Source: JAWVZU01 sp033722075
Lineage (GTDB): Bacteria; Pseudomonadota; Gammaproteobacteria; Xanthomonadales; SZUA-38
Assembly (NCBI GenBank): GCA_033722075.1
Contig: JAWVZU010000087.1
Coordinates: 1 to 13,214 of the forward strand
Direction: 5' to 3'
Length of the DNA: 13,214 nucleotides
A program made the translations under genes and the position numbers. The number at the start of each line of letters is the position of its first letter. The first letter of the stretch is position 1. The notes below the pieces were generated by a model. The model was not told the DNA's origin. It was given only the letters and a program-made list of their open reading frames with translations, and did no database searches. Shown piece by piece: positions 1 through 6,869 of this stretch.

Positions 1-110
1 AGATAAAGCGGTCGGCCACCGGCCCTTCGAACCTGCCAGGCGATCGCCCATCGGGCCCAGTTGAGCGTCTTGTGGGGACCGGTAACGCCGATCAGAGGTC
101 GTTGAGACAT
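1..110 (-). CDS. Glutamine amidotransferase-like protein (class I GATase type), N-terminal fragment
   Basis: Partial gene running off the left edge; only the first 36 codons are visible. It starts at ATG 110-108 with a Shine-Dalgarno-like GAGGA three bases upstream. The peptide begins MSQRPLIGVTGPHKTLNW and continues into an AxxVRRAGGRPLYL stretch. A first beta-strand with IGVTGP, then a helix, then RRAGG.P..L, is how class I GATase-like proteins of the gamma-glutamyl hydrolase/PuuD type begin. The start lies inside the amidoligase gene in another frame (19-nt overlap), so the two are almost certainly co-translated. Known: PF12224 amidoligases commonly sit beside a GATase-like gene. Inferred: it supplies ammonia from glutamine, or hydrolyses a related amide, for the amidoligase. 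The catalytic Cys and His would lie outside the window, so activity cannot be judged. Confidence 0.75.
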   Translation of the reverse strand, partial: MSQRPLIGVTGPHKTLNWARWAIAWQVRRAGGRPLY

Positions 111-1087
111 TCGTCCTCGATATATTGGACCCAGTCTTCGGAACCGCGCAGGATGCGATCCAGGTACGACTCCCTTGCTGCAGCCACTTTTCGGAGCAGC
201 GAGGCGTTCGTGGCAAGTTGCTCCACCGTCACCCAGCCGTTCCACGCCGCCGCGATGCCCCAGTGCTCCCGGCCCACTTCGCTGTTGGGAAGTCGATAGT
301 GAAAGGTGGGTCTCGGGTTGATCTTCTCCTCGGGTAACACCGCCCTGACCTGATCCTCGTCGATGCAACAGAAAACCGGGAGCATATCCAGGGCCCGGTT
401 GCGGCTCGGCGTGAATTCCAGATAGTCGGCGATCAGGTCCTCAATGGATGGCGCATAATCGTCGGCGAGGATGTGGCGCTGATAGGCCACCGGGTAGGGC
501 TGGATGAATGGAGTGATCCGCCGGACCAGATCGACCTCGTGCATCTTGGCCAGCCAGTCATGAAGGCAAGCATAGGCCTGCATGATTCGCAGCAGGACTT
601 CCGATTCCAGGGACGGGCAATCGGGGTTGAGATGAACTCCAAAGGCAAACAACATCGACTCCTGGGTCCCTTCGGCCCCGGAATCCGCCAGCTGACGTAT
701 GAGCTGGTTGATGTCGTCGAGGCGATCCCAGCGGATCGGCGGCGTGATGATTTCGGTCGGGACCGTGGTCCCTGCAATTCGTCCGACGAGTTCGGCAGTC
801 GAACGCCGCAGGCTGTCTTTCTTGTCTTCCAGTTCGTGCCCCAGGCGTTTCAACGCAACCATGTCCAGCTCGATGCGGAACTCTCCCTCGCTGGTTCCGG
901 TGACGTTGAACTCGAACTCGGAAACACGCTCCACCTGCCCTCCGAACTGATCCGCGACCAGCGTTGCGGTGCTCTCCGGATCCAGACCGGAAAATTCCAC
1001 TTCGACGCCGACCCGGCGGATCTCGCCGTCAGCGTTCGTGGTCCAGGGCGGGGTCTTGAGCGGGTCTGTGGCCATCGAGTCAAGCAT
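92..1087 (-). CDS. Amidoligase family protein (PF12224-type COOH-NH2 ligase)
   Basis: A 331-residue soluble protein without signal peptide or membrane helices. Landmarks in order: RRVGVEVEFSG (24-34), whose acidic residues match the metal-binding start of GCS/glutamine-synthetase-fold ligases; GEFRIELD (68-75); VPTEIITPP (109-117); FGVHLNPDCP (149-158); LEFTPSRNRALDMLPVF (223-239); and RPTFHYRLPN (259-268). Together these are the hallmark blocks of the amidoligase family. Known: the family is predicted to form amide bonds between a carboxylate and an amine using ATP; substrates are mostly unknown and roles in peptide or cell-wall modification have been proposed. It overlaps the downstream GATase-like gene by 19 nt and is divergent from the TVP38 gene. 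No clear Shine-Dalgarno precedes ATG 1087; in-frame Met5 (ATG ending at 1075) is an alternative. The family call is firm, the product is not known. Confidence 0.88.
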   Translation of the reverse strand: MLDSMATDPLKTPPWTTNADGEIRRVGVEVEFSGLDPESTATLVADQFGGQVERVSEFEFNVTGTSEGEFRIELDMVALKRLGHELEDKKDSLRRSTAELVGRIAGTTVPTEIITPPIRWDRLDDINQLIRQLADSGAEGTQESMLFAFGVHLNPDCPSLESEVLLRIMQAYACLHDWLAKMHEVDLVRRITPFIQPYPVAYQRHILADDYAPSIEDLIADYLEFTPSRNRALDMLPVFCCIDEDQVRAVLPEEKINPRPTFHYRLPNSEVGREHWGIAAAWNGWVTVEQLATNASLLRKVAAARESYLDRILRGSEDWVQYIEDECLNDL

Positions 1088-1115
1088 GGATCAGCCGCCC
1101 GGGCACCGCAAGCGC

Positions 1116-1121
1116 TATACT
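1116..1121 (+). promoter_or_regulatory. Possible -10 element for the TVP38 gene
   Basis: TATACT matches the sigma70 -10 consensus at five of six positions and lies in the 75-bp gap between the divergent amidoligase and TVP38 genes. It would start a transcript near 1128, about 35 nt before the TTG start. No good -35 hexamer is visible 17 bp upstream, so this is a weak call. Confidence 0.35.
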
Positions 1122-1162
1122 GCGCCCGCCAAAGATGCGTGAGACTTGGAGAAGCACGACCA

Positions 1163-1861
1163 TTGAAGCGTTCTGCCTTTGTCGGATTGCTGTTGTCCGT
1201 CATTATCGTAGCGGTCCTGGTGCTGACCTTTCGTGATGAGGCGCTGGACCGGCTCATCTTCGCGCTGGACTGGATTGACTCACTGGGTGGCCGGGCGGCC
1301 TTCGTCTTCTTTGGCGCCTACGTCATCGCGATTATCTGCTTTGTCCCGGCATCGCCTTTTCTGATCACCGGTGGGGCACTGTTCGGCCTCGCCCTGGGGA
1401 CTTCCCTGGGGCTTCTCGCCAACCTGGTTGGCGGAAGCATCTCCTTCTGGCTGGCCAGGACGCGTTTGCGCGTGGCATTACTGAGGCGGTTTCGGCATTT
1501 CGAGGTGCTGCGGAGCCTGGATCGGGCGATCCGGGAAGACGGACTTCGAACCGTACTGCTGATCCGCTCGGTGCCCGTGCTGCCGTCCTGGTCGATCAAT
1601 TACGGCCTGGGGCTCTCCCCTGCCCGTTACCGGGATTACCTGCTGGGCATCGTCTCCGCGGTACCGATGTTTCTGATGTATGTCTATTACGGAAAGGTCG
1701 CCGGCGAACTACTGGTGCTTTTGCGAGGGGACGGCCCGGAGCACGGCTGGCCCTACTACGCCGTACTTGTCTTGGGTCTCACGGCGGCAGTCGCCGTGAC
1801 CTTCCTTTTGAGCCGGCGAACCCGGCGCATCATGGACTCGGGGATCAGCGATCCGTCATGA
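1163..1861 (+). CDS. TVP38/TMEM64 family membrane protein (DedA superfamily)
   Basis: A 232-residue inner-membrane protein. I chose TTG 1163 because GGAG (1148-1151) lies 11 nt upstream and a typical KR-plus-hydrophobic helix follows directly (residues 2-22). GTG 1139 in frame has no ribosome site; the frame stays open much further upstream but only as antisense of the amidoligase. Family signatures: FVPASPFLITGGALFG (60-75), the first re-entrant-loop motif; G-rich LLANLVGGSISFWLAR (84-99); RSVPVLPSWSINYGLGLS (135-152), the second loop motif; and a last helix at 198-216. Known: related DedA/TMEM41B/VMP1 proteins move lipids or polyprenyl-phosphate across membranes; the TVP38 subgroup is largely unassigned. 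Its 3' end overlaps the convergent BCCT gene by 17 nt. Divergence from the amidoligase could mean shared control, which is only inference. Confidence 0.88.
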   Translation: MKRSAFVGLLLSVIIVAVLVLTFRDEALDRLIFALDWIDSLGGRAAFVFFGAYVIAIICFVPASPFLITGGALFGLALGTSLGLLANLVGGSISFWLARTRLRVALLRRFRHFEVLRSLDRAIREDGLRTVLLIRSVPVLPSWSINYGLGLSPARYRDYLLGIVSAVPMFLMYVYYGKVAGELLVLLRGDGPEHGWPYYAVLVLGLTAAVAVTFLLSRRTRRIMDSGISDPS

Positions 1862-3503
1862 CTTCGGGCCTGGGGTTTGCACCGGCCGTTTCGACATCGG
1901 CTCGTTCCTGATCCCGCCGGGCGATCTCGGCCAGGATGGCTTCCCGCTCCTCCCGGCTGAAATGCCGGATCGGTGGCATCTCCTCGCTGAAGGCCCGATG
2001 AAGACCGACGCACATCATCACCAGGACTACGGCAAAGGGCAGACCGGTCGTGATCGAGGCGGTCTGCAGGGCGAGTAGCCCCCCTCCGGCCAGCAGCACG
2101 GCGGCGACAATGCCCTCGGATACGGCCCAGAATATGCGCTGGGGAACCGGTGGGTCGAGGTGCCCGCCCGCGGTGATGATGTCGATCACCAGCGATCCGG
2201 AATCCGAGGAGGTGATGAAGAAGATGAAGACCAACGCGATGCCGATGAGCGAAGTCAGGGTCGTGAAGGGATAGAGCTCGAACAGCTTGAAGGTGGCCGT
2301 GGCGACATTCTGTTCAACGGCCTGCACGACGATCCCGGTTCCGAACAGCGCATCGTGGATGGCCGAGCCGCCGAAGATGCTCATCCAGAGAAACGTGAGC
2401 GCCGAGGGAACGAGCAACACGCCCAGGATGAACTCCCGGACCGTCCGTCCCTTCGAGATGCGCGCGATGAACATCCCCACGAAAGGAGACCAGGCGATCC
2501 ACCAGGCCCAGTAGAAAACGGTCCAGTCACCCTGCCAGCTGGCATCCCTAGCGTAACTCTGGGTCCAGGAGCCGAGTACAAAGAGGTTCTGGATGTAGTG
2601 ACCGGTGTTCTGGACAAAGGACTTGAGCAGGAACAGGGTCGGCCCGCCAACCAGGATGAACACCATGAGGCACAGGGCGAAAATCAGATTCAGCTCGCTG
2701 AGCCGGCGGATGCCGCGGTCCAGACCGGAGACGACCGAGATCGTGGCCATTGCGGTAATGACCGCAATCAAGGTCATCTGCATGCCGGTCGAATCATCGG
2801 TGCCGAAGACGAAACTGAGTCCGGCGCTGATCTGCGAAACGCCCAGCCCCAGCGATGTTGCGACTCCGAACAGGGTGGCGACGACCGCGAGAATATCGAT
2901 GGTGGTGCCGATCGGCCCGTGTATGCGGTCGCCCAGCAGCGGATAGAACGCGCTGCGAATGGTCAGCGGGAGATCGCGGTTGTAGGCAAAATAGGCCAGC
3001 GACAGACCCACGATTGCGTACACGCTCCATGCGTGCAGGCCCCAGTGCAGGAACGTCAGGTCCATGGCACGGGCCGCAGCCGCAGGAGTTCCCCCTTCGG
3101 CGACCGGCGGATTGCTGAAATGGAAGACCGGCTCTGCGGTACCCCAGAACATCAGCCCGATACCCATGCCGGCGCTGAACAGCATGGCAAACCAGGTAGT
3201 ACGGGAATAATCAGGCCGAGCCTTGGATCCGCCGATCCGGATGTGGCCAAAGCGGCTGAGCGCCAGGTAGGCGCAGAACACCATGAATCCCTGGATGAAG
3301 AGGATGAACATCCAGCCGAAATTCCGGGTGATCCAGGACTTGACGCTCTCGAACGCGGCGGTTGCCGACTCGAGGTTGGACAGGGTGATGACAACGAAAA
3401 AGACGATCAGGGCCGCGGAAATTCCAAACACCGTGGGATGGACATTGATGTGCAGCGGACCCAGGCGGAACTCCCGGGAGCCGCCATTCTCGAAATGGCT
3501 CAT
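1845..3503 (-). CDS. BCCT family transporter (betaine/carnitine/choline type)
   Basis: A 552-residue secondary transporter of the inner membrane, about twelve helices in the LeuT-like fold. Diagnostic blocks: GMGIGLMFWGTAEPVFHF (112-129), with the Gly-rich GMGIG of sodium-coupled betaine carriers rather than the GMGID of sodium-independent CaiT; the Trp-rich signature starting WTVFYWAWW and running through SPFVGMFIARISKGRT (327-354), which forms the substrate cage and tail; and FITSSDSGS (429-437), a sodium-site region. Residues 515-541 form a charged, probably helical C-terminal tail, shorter than the BetP osmosensor. The likely role is sodium-driven uptake of glycine betaine or another quaternary amine or sulfonium osmolyte; the exact substrate cannot be read. 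ATG 3503 is preceded by AAGGA six bases upstream. It overlaps the convergent TVP38 gene and is divergent from the MFS gene. Confidence 0.93.
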   Translation of the reverse strand: MSHFENGGSREFRLGPLHINVHPTVFGISAALIVFFVVITLSNLESATAAFESVKSWITRNFGWMFILFIQGFMVFCAYLALSRFGHIRIGGSKARPDYSRTTWFAMLFSAGMGIGLMFWGTAEPVFHFSNPPVAEGGTPAAAARAMDLTFLHWGLHAWSVYAIVGLSLAYFAYNRDLPLTIRSAFYPLLGDRIHGPIGTTIDILAVVATLFGVATSLGLGVSQISAGLSFVFGTDDSTGMQMTLIAVITAMATISVVSGLDRGIRRLSELNLIFALCLMVFILVGGPTLFLLKSFVQNTGHYIQNLFVLGSWTQSYARDASWQGDWTVFYWAWWIAWSPFVGMFIARISKGRTVREFILGVLLVPSALTFLWMSIFGGSAIHDALFGTGIVVQAVEQNVATATFKLFELYPFTTLTSLIGIALVFIFFITSSDSGSLVIDIITAGGHLDPPVPQRIFWAVSEGIVAAVLLAGGGLLALQTASITTGLPFAVVLVMMCVGLHRAFSEEMPPIRHFSREEREAILAEIARRDQERADVETAGANPRPEVMTDR

Positions 3504-3508
3504 CCATC

Positions 3509-3528
3509 GTCCTTAATCGGAGAAGGAC
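3509..3528. repeat. Inverted repeat over the BCCT gene leader
   Basis: Perfect 6-bp arms GTCCTT (3509-3514) and AAGGAC (3523-3528) with an 8-nt spacer. Read on the minus strand, the second arm contains the AAGGA ribosome-binding site of the BCCT gene. It could be an operator over the start site, or a hairpin masking the ribosome site if transcription begins upstream of 3528. Confidence 0.45.
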
Positions 3529-3531
3529 CGA

Positions 3532-3540
3532 ATCATAACA
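3532..3540 (-). promoter_or_regulatory. Extended -10 promoter for the BCCT gene
   Basis: On the minus strand the sequence reads TGTTATGAT: a TG extension one base before TATGAT, which matches the -10 consensus at five of six positions. Transcription would begin near 3525, giving a leader of about 22 nt. No convincing -35 is seen, which is usual for extended -10 promoters. Confidence 0.5.
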
Positions 3541-3568
3541 TCCGCGTTCACCTGGACCGGGAACCGGT

Positions 3569-3597
3569 ATGACTCGGGCCTGCCCCCGCGCTAGGAT
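3569..3597 (+). promoter_or_regulatory. Promoter of the MFS gene, possibly leaderless
   Basis: ATGACT (3569-3574, four of six to TTGACA), an exact 17-bp spacer, and TAGGAT (3592-3597, four of six to TATAAT). The expected start site, 6-7 nt after the -10, falls at 3603-3604, on the A of the ATG. The same TAGGAT also contains AGGA, seven bases before the ATG, so it could instead be a Shine-Dalgarno served by an unseen upstream promoter. Confidence 0.4.
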
Positions 3598-3603
3598 CGC
3601 CCC

Positions 3604-4872
3604 ATGCACCGCGCCCTTTCCATGCTTGGCCTCATCATTGCCGGTGAAGCGGTCTTCGCCCTGCCGTTTCACGTGGCGCGCTTCTTCCGCCCGACGGTGC
3701 TCGAGGTCTTCGCGTTGACGAACACGGAACTCGGCGCCGCCCAGGGCGCCTACGGCGTGCTCGCCATGCTGGCCTATTTCCCGGGCGGTCCGCTGGCTGA
3801 CCGCTTCCCGGCACGCAAGCTGCTGGCCCTGTCGCTCTGGACTACCGCGGCCGGCGGGCTCTACATGGCCACTTTCCCGGGCTATGCGGGAGCCGTTTTC
3901 CTGTGGGGATTCTTCGGGGTCACGACCATTCTGTTCTTCTGGGCGGCCCTGATCCGGGCGACCCGCAACTGGGGCGGTGCCGATGCGCAGGGGCGGGCCT
4001 ATGGTCTGCTCGATGGCGGCCGCGGCTTGCTCGCCGCGGTCCTGGCCACGGCCGGTGTCGCCGTTTTCGGCTGGGTGTTTCCTGCCGATCACGCGACGGC
4101 CGCACTGGCCGAGAAGGAACAGGCGTTGCGACTGGTCATCTACGGCTACACGGCGGTGACGGCGCTCGCCGGGCTCCTGGTCTGGTTCGTTATTCCCGAC
4201 GGTGGGGATGAGCGCGCCGCGCGGTGGCGGCCGGAAGACGAGAATTTCCGGACACACATCTCCCAGGTGCTGCGCATGCCGGCCGTCTGGCTACAGGCGG
4301 TGATCGTGGTCTGTGCCTATGTCGGCTACAAGGGCTTCGACAACTACTCGCTCTACGCGGTCCAGGGCTATGGACTCGATGAAGTGGAAGCAGCGAGCAT
4401 CGTCACCCTGGGCTCCTGGATGCGGCCGATTGCGGCAGTGGGGGCCGGCCTCCTGGGTGACCGATTCACCGTCTCGCGCATGACCGTGGTCGCCTTTGCC
4501 CTGCTGCTGATTTCCGACCTGGTGTTCGCGATCACGACTCCGGCACCCGGAATGGCCTGGGTACTGACCGGCAACATCCTCATCGCGTGCACCGCGATCT
4601 TCGGCTTGCGCGCGCTTTATTTTGCCCTGTTCGAGGAAGCGCGGGTGCCTCCGGCAATGACCGGAACGGCCGTCGGACTGGTCTCGGTGGTGGGGTTCAC
4701 GCCGGACATATTCGTGGGCCTTGTCGGCGGCATCATCCTGGACGCCTCACCCGGGCTCGCCGGACACCAGAACTATTTCTTCTTCCTCGCCGCGTTCGCC
4801 GGCGCGGGCCTCGCGGCGGGCCTGTTGCTGATGCGGCGACTGAACCGGTTGCGAGCGGCCGAAGCCGGCTAG
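3604..4872 (+). CDS. Major facilitator superfamily (MFS) transporter
   Basis: A 422-residue polytopic inner-membrane protein with roughly twelve hydrophobic segments and a charged central loop (about 199-228) between the two six-helix halves. The loop 2-3 signature, GGPLADRFPARKLL (61-74), is the MFS motif A; GAGLLGDRFTVSRM in the second half is its repeat. A second-half stretch with GYKGFDNYSLYAVQ and a conserved GLRALYFALFEEARVP near helix 10 resemble uncharacterised YihN/NarK-like carriers, but I would not assign a substrate. ATG 3604 fits the first helix (about 5-22). The gene is divergent from the BCCT transporter and convergent with the CBS gene, with which it shares a stop-codon CTAG. 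It appears monocistronic. Confidence 0.88.
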   Translation: MHRALSMLGLIIAGEAVFALPFHVARFFRPTVLEVFALTNTELGAAQGAYGVLAMLAYFPGGPLADRFPARKLLALSLWTTAAGGLYMATFPGYAGAVFLWGFFGVTTILFFWAALIRATRNWGGADAQGRAYGLLDGGRGLLAAVLATAGVAVFGWVFPADHATAALAEKEQALRLVIYGYTAVTALAGLLVWFVIPDGGDERAARWRPEDENFRTHISQVLRMPAVWLQAVIVVCAYVGYKGFDNYSLYAVQGYGLDEVEAASIVTLGSWMRPIAAVGAGLLGDRFTVSRMTVVAFALLLISDLVFAITTPAPGMAWVLTGNILIACTAIFGLRALYFALFEEARVPPAMTGTAVGLVSVVGFTPDIFVGLVGGIILDASPGLAGHQNYFFFLAAFAGAGLAAGLLLMRRLNRLRAAEAG

Positions 4873-5321
4873 ACTTCGTCTTCGGGGGGCTCTTCCTCGG
4901 CCATCATGTCCAGCAGCTGGACCACAATGGCAACGAAGTCGTGGTCGGTGATGATCCCCTCGAGGCGATCATTCTCGTCGACCACCGGCAGGCAGCCGTG
5001 CTTCCTCTTGTGCGCCAGATGGGCCGCATCCGCGATGCTCATTTCCTCGCCGACGGTGGTCACTCGGGTGGTCATCAGGTCGGCCAGCAGTGTCCCGGAT
5101 TCGATCTCGGCGAGTTCTTCAGGCTCGGCCTGGTCCTGGGAAGGGATGCTCTGGCGAAGGATGTCCCTTTGGCTCACCAGACCGATCAGCTTGCCGTCCT
5201 CGTCCACGATCGGAATGTGCCGACAGCGATTCTCCGCCATGGCGCGGCGGGCGTCCGCGAGCGTGTTGTAGCGCGACAGGGTCTTCGGCTGCGGGGTCAT
5301 GAATTCTCGAACTGACAGCAT
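4869..5321 (-). CDS. Tandem CBS-domain protein
   Basis: A 150-residue soluble protein made almost entirely of two CBS domains (about 6-57 and 81-137), which pair into a Bateman module that binds adenine nucleotides. Visible hallmarks are VREFMTPQPKTL at the start of CBS1, RHIPIVDEDGKLIGLVSQRDIL (split: RHIPIVDEDGK, LIGLVSQRDIL) at its end, LMTTRVTTVGEE opening CBS2, and CLPVVDENDRLEGIITDHDF closing it. A very acidic tail (EEEPPEDEV) follows. I chose ATG 5321: GAGGGGA lies six bases upstream, and homology to CBS1 begins at once; the frame is open to 5390 but the extra residues look non-coding. Such stand-alone CBS proteins act as energy or redox sensors, partner unknown. The upstream FNR-like box hints at oxygen- or cAMP-type control. 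Confidence 0.9.
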   Translation of the reverse strand: MLSVREFMTPQPKTLSRYNTLADARRAMAENRCRHIPIVDEDGKLIGLVSQRDILRQSIPSQDQAEPEELAEIESGTLLADLMTTRVTTVGEEMSIADAAHLAHKRKHGCLPVVDENDRLEGIITDHDFVAIVVQLLDMMAEEEPPEDEV

Positions 5322-5346
5322 GGTCGTTCCCCTCGGGTGTTTTCTT

Positions 5347-5390
5347 ACAGTAGAGCGTAACCCGTCCCGGCAAAAGATGATCAAGGTCAA
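5347..5390 (-). promoter_or_regulatory. CBS gene promoter with FNR/CRP-like box
   Basis: On the minus strand TTGAC-CTTG-ATCAT (5390 to 5377) matches the FNR/Anr dyad TTGAT-N4-ATCAA at eight of ten defined positions. A weak -10, TACTGT (5352 to 5347), predicts a start near 5340, so the box centre lies about 42-43 bp upstream, the classic class II activator position. The factor is not identifiable from this window. Confidence 0.4.
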
Positions 5391-5406
5391 GACGGATGAG
5401 TTCGGC

Positions 5407-5433
5407 AGAGCGCCCCGGTACTTCGGACGCTCT
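5407..5433. other. Hairpin downstream of the MDR reductase gene
   Basis: Arms AGAGCG (5407-5412) and CGCTCT (5428-5433) pair perfectly, with two or three further pairs inside. It lies 28 nt past the stop of the minus-strand reductase gene. No T-run follows on the minus strand, so it is a poor intrinsic terminator but may stabilise the mRNA 3' end. Confidence 0.3.
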
Positions 5434-5460
5434 TTCAGCGGCGATCAGGCGTGGAGCCCC

Positions 5461-6450
5461 TCATTCGGGTTGGGGCGTCATTGTGACCACGACCTTTCCG
5501 GACACGGTCCGGTCCATCAGGGCCCGGATGGCCTCGCCGCCTCGTTCCAGCGGATAGGTCGCGGCGACATGCGGCTTCAAGCGCCCGGCCTGGAACCAGC
5601 CCAGGAGCGTCTGCAGGTCGGTGCCCAGGTTCCTGGGCTCCCGCTTGGCGAAATCTCCCCAGAAAACGCCGGTAATCGAGGCGCCCTTAAGGAGCGGGAG
5701 ATTCAAGGGGATCTTCGGGATTTCGCCGTTTGCGAAACCGATGACCAGGTGACGCCCACGCCACGCGATCGCCCGCAGCGCCGGCTCGGAGTACTTGCCG
5801 CCCACCGGATCGTAGATGACATCGGCGCCCTGGCCGTCGGTCAGCTCCCGAATCCGCGCCTTCAGGTCTTCGGTTTCGTAGTTGATGGTCTCATGGGCAC
5901 CATGGTCACGGCATACGGCCAGTTTCTGGTCCGTGGATGCACAGGCGATCACTTTCGCGCCGAGATTTCTCCCGATCTCCACCGCGGCCAGGCCAACCCC
6001 GCCCGACGCGCCGAGTACGCACAGCGTCTCGCCTTCCCGTAGCCCGGCGCGGTCCTGCAGTGCGTGCAGGGAGGTCGCGTAGGTCATGACGAAGGCCGCA
6101 CCGGTGACCGCATCCATGGCCGGTACGAGGGGAACCACCTGGGCTGCCTGACATTTCGCCTGCTCGGCGAACGCTCCCCAGCCGGTAAAAGCGATCACCC
6201 GATCACCCGCCCGGCAATTGTGCACGCCTTCACCAACCGCTTTTACGACACCGGCGCACTCGCCCCCGGGGACGAACGGCAGCTCCGGCTTGAACTGATA
6301 GAGGTTCCGGATGATCAGCGTGTCCGGAAAATTGACCGCCGCCGCGTGTACGTCGATGACCACTTCACCGGCTCCGGGACTGGGTTCGTCGATCTCGGCG
6401 AGGACCAGCTTCTCGGGTGGACCATATTCCCTGCACAACAATGCTTTCAT
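5461..6450 (-). CDS. NADPH:quinone oxidoreductase family protein (zinc-independent MDR)
   Basis: A 329-residue cytosolic medium-chain dehydrogenase/reductase. The GroES-like N-terminal domain carries AAAVNFPDTLIIRNLYQ (36-52), where zinc alcohol dehydrogenases would have their catalytic Cys; Asn/Asp here mark the zinc-less quinone-reductase group. PFVPGGECAGVVKAVGEGV (58-76) and GDRVIAFTGWGAFAEQ (82-97) follow. The Rossmann dinucleotide site is VLGASGGVGLAAVEIG (145-160), with the AxxGGVG pattern typical of NADPH binding. DVIYDPVGG (210-218) is another family block. It probably reduces quinones or alpha,beta-unsaturated carbonyls with NADPH; some relatives are CoA-ester enzymes. ATG 6450 matches the family start, although the ribosome site is weak (GTGAG). 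It is divergent from the small membrane-protein gene; it and the CBS gene point the same way but are 139 bp apart, with a promoter between. Confidence 0.9.
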   Translation of the reverse strand: MKALLCREYGPPEKLVLAEIDEPSPGAGEVVIDVHAAAVNFPDTLIIRNLYQFKPELPFVPGGECAGVVKAVGEGVHNCRAGDRVIAFTGWGAFAEQAKCQAAQVVPLVPAMDAVTGAAFVMTYATSLHALQDRAGLREGETLCVLGASGGVGLAAVEIGRNLGAKVIACASTDQKLAVCRDHGAHETINYETEDLKARIRELTDGQGADVIYDPVGGKYSEPALRAIAWRGRHLVIGFANGEIPKIPLNLPLLKGASITGVFWGDFAKREPRNLGTDLQTLLGWFQAGRLKPHVAATYPLERGGEAIRALMDRTVSGKVVVTMTPQPE

Positions 6451-6557
6451 AGAAACTCACTTATCCGGTGAATGGGACCTTTCGTCGCGGCCGATCCGAG
6501 AATGACGTATCGGGGCGTGCAACACCATCGCATTTTCTCCATGATGGCGCGCGTATC

Positions 6558-6863
6558 GTGAAATTAGAAACACAAAACAGAACTCTGATGATCGAACCGG
6601 ACGAAGAAGCCGGCCAGCCTATCCTGCAACTGCAGCCCGGCGATATTCCCCGTTCCGACGACGTGTGGCCGGAGGAAGGCCGGGCGTCGCGCCAGGACGG
6701 GCGGACCCTGTTGCTCATGCTGCTGTTCATCAACGTGCTGCTGCTCGGATTCATCGGACTCAGCGGAATTCGTGACCTCCATTCCGCGCTGCGCCTCGGC
6801 ATCGAGGTCTTCGAAGTAGCCGCGGTCCTGACCGCAGTCAAGGTCGTGCTCTTCCCGACCTGA
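6558..6863 (+). CDS. Small hypothetical two-helix membrane protein
   Basis: I do not recognise a family. From GTG 6558 it is 101 residues: a polar, acidic N-terminal half (EPDEEAGQ, DDVWPEE) followed by two hydrophobic segments, LLLMLLFINVLLLGFIGL and a shorter one ending AAVLTAVKVVLF near the C terminus, so most likely an inner-membrane hairpin. The start is uncertain. The frame is open to ATG 6468, but third-position GC there is only about half and the stretch must hold the divergent promoters. ATG 6588 (91 residues) is equally possible because the high-GC coding pattern begins there. None has a convincing Shine-Dalgarno. It ends 6 nt from the convergent sulfotransferase stop. The membrane topology is the best evidence that it is real. 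Confidence 0.6.
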   Translation: MKLETQNRTLMIEPDEEAGQPILQLQPGDIPRSDDVWPEEGRASRQDGRTLLLMLLFINVLLLGFIGLSGIRDLHSALRLGIEVFEVAAVLTAVKVVLFPT

Positions 6864-6869
6864 ATCCAC

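Noticed and set aside
473..1162. N-terminal extension of the TVP38 frame up to 473
   Set aside because: It runs antisense through the amidoligase gene; the family begins at the hydrophobic helix after TTG 1163.
3556..3568. ACCGG-GAA-CCGGT palindrome between the BCCT and MFS genes
   Set aside because: Only 5-bp GC-rich arms; expected by chance in this composition, so not called as an operator.
2160..3572. A 470-codon open frame on the plus strand opposite the BCCT gene
   Set aside because: Charged, Asp/Glu/Arg/Gly-rich composition without domains, typical of antisense of a membrane-protein gene.
5322..5390. N-terminal extension of the CBS protein to ATG 5390
   Set aside because: It overlaps the promoter and FNR-like box, and the good Shine-Dalgarno lies before ATG 5321.
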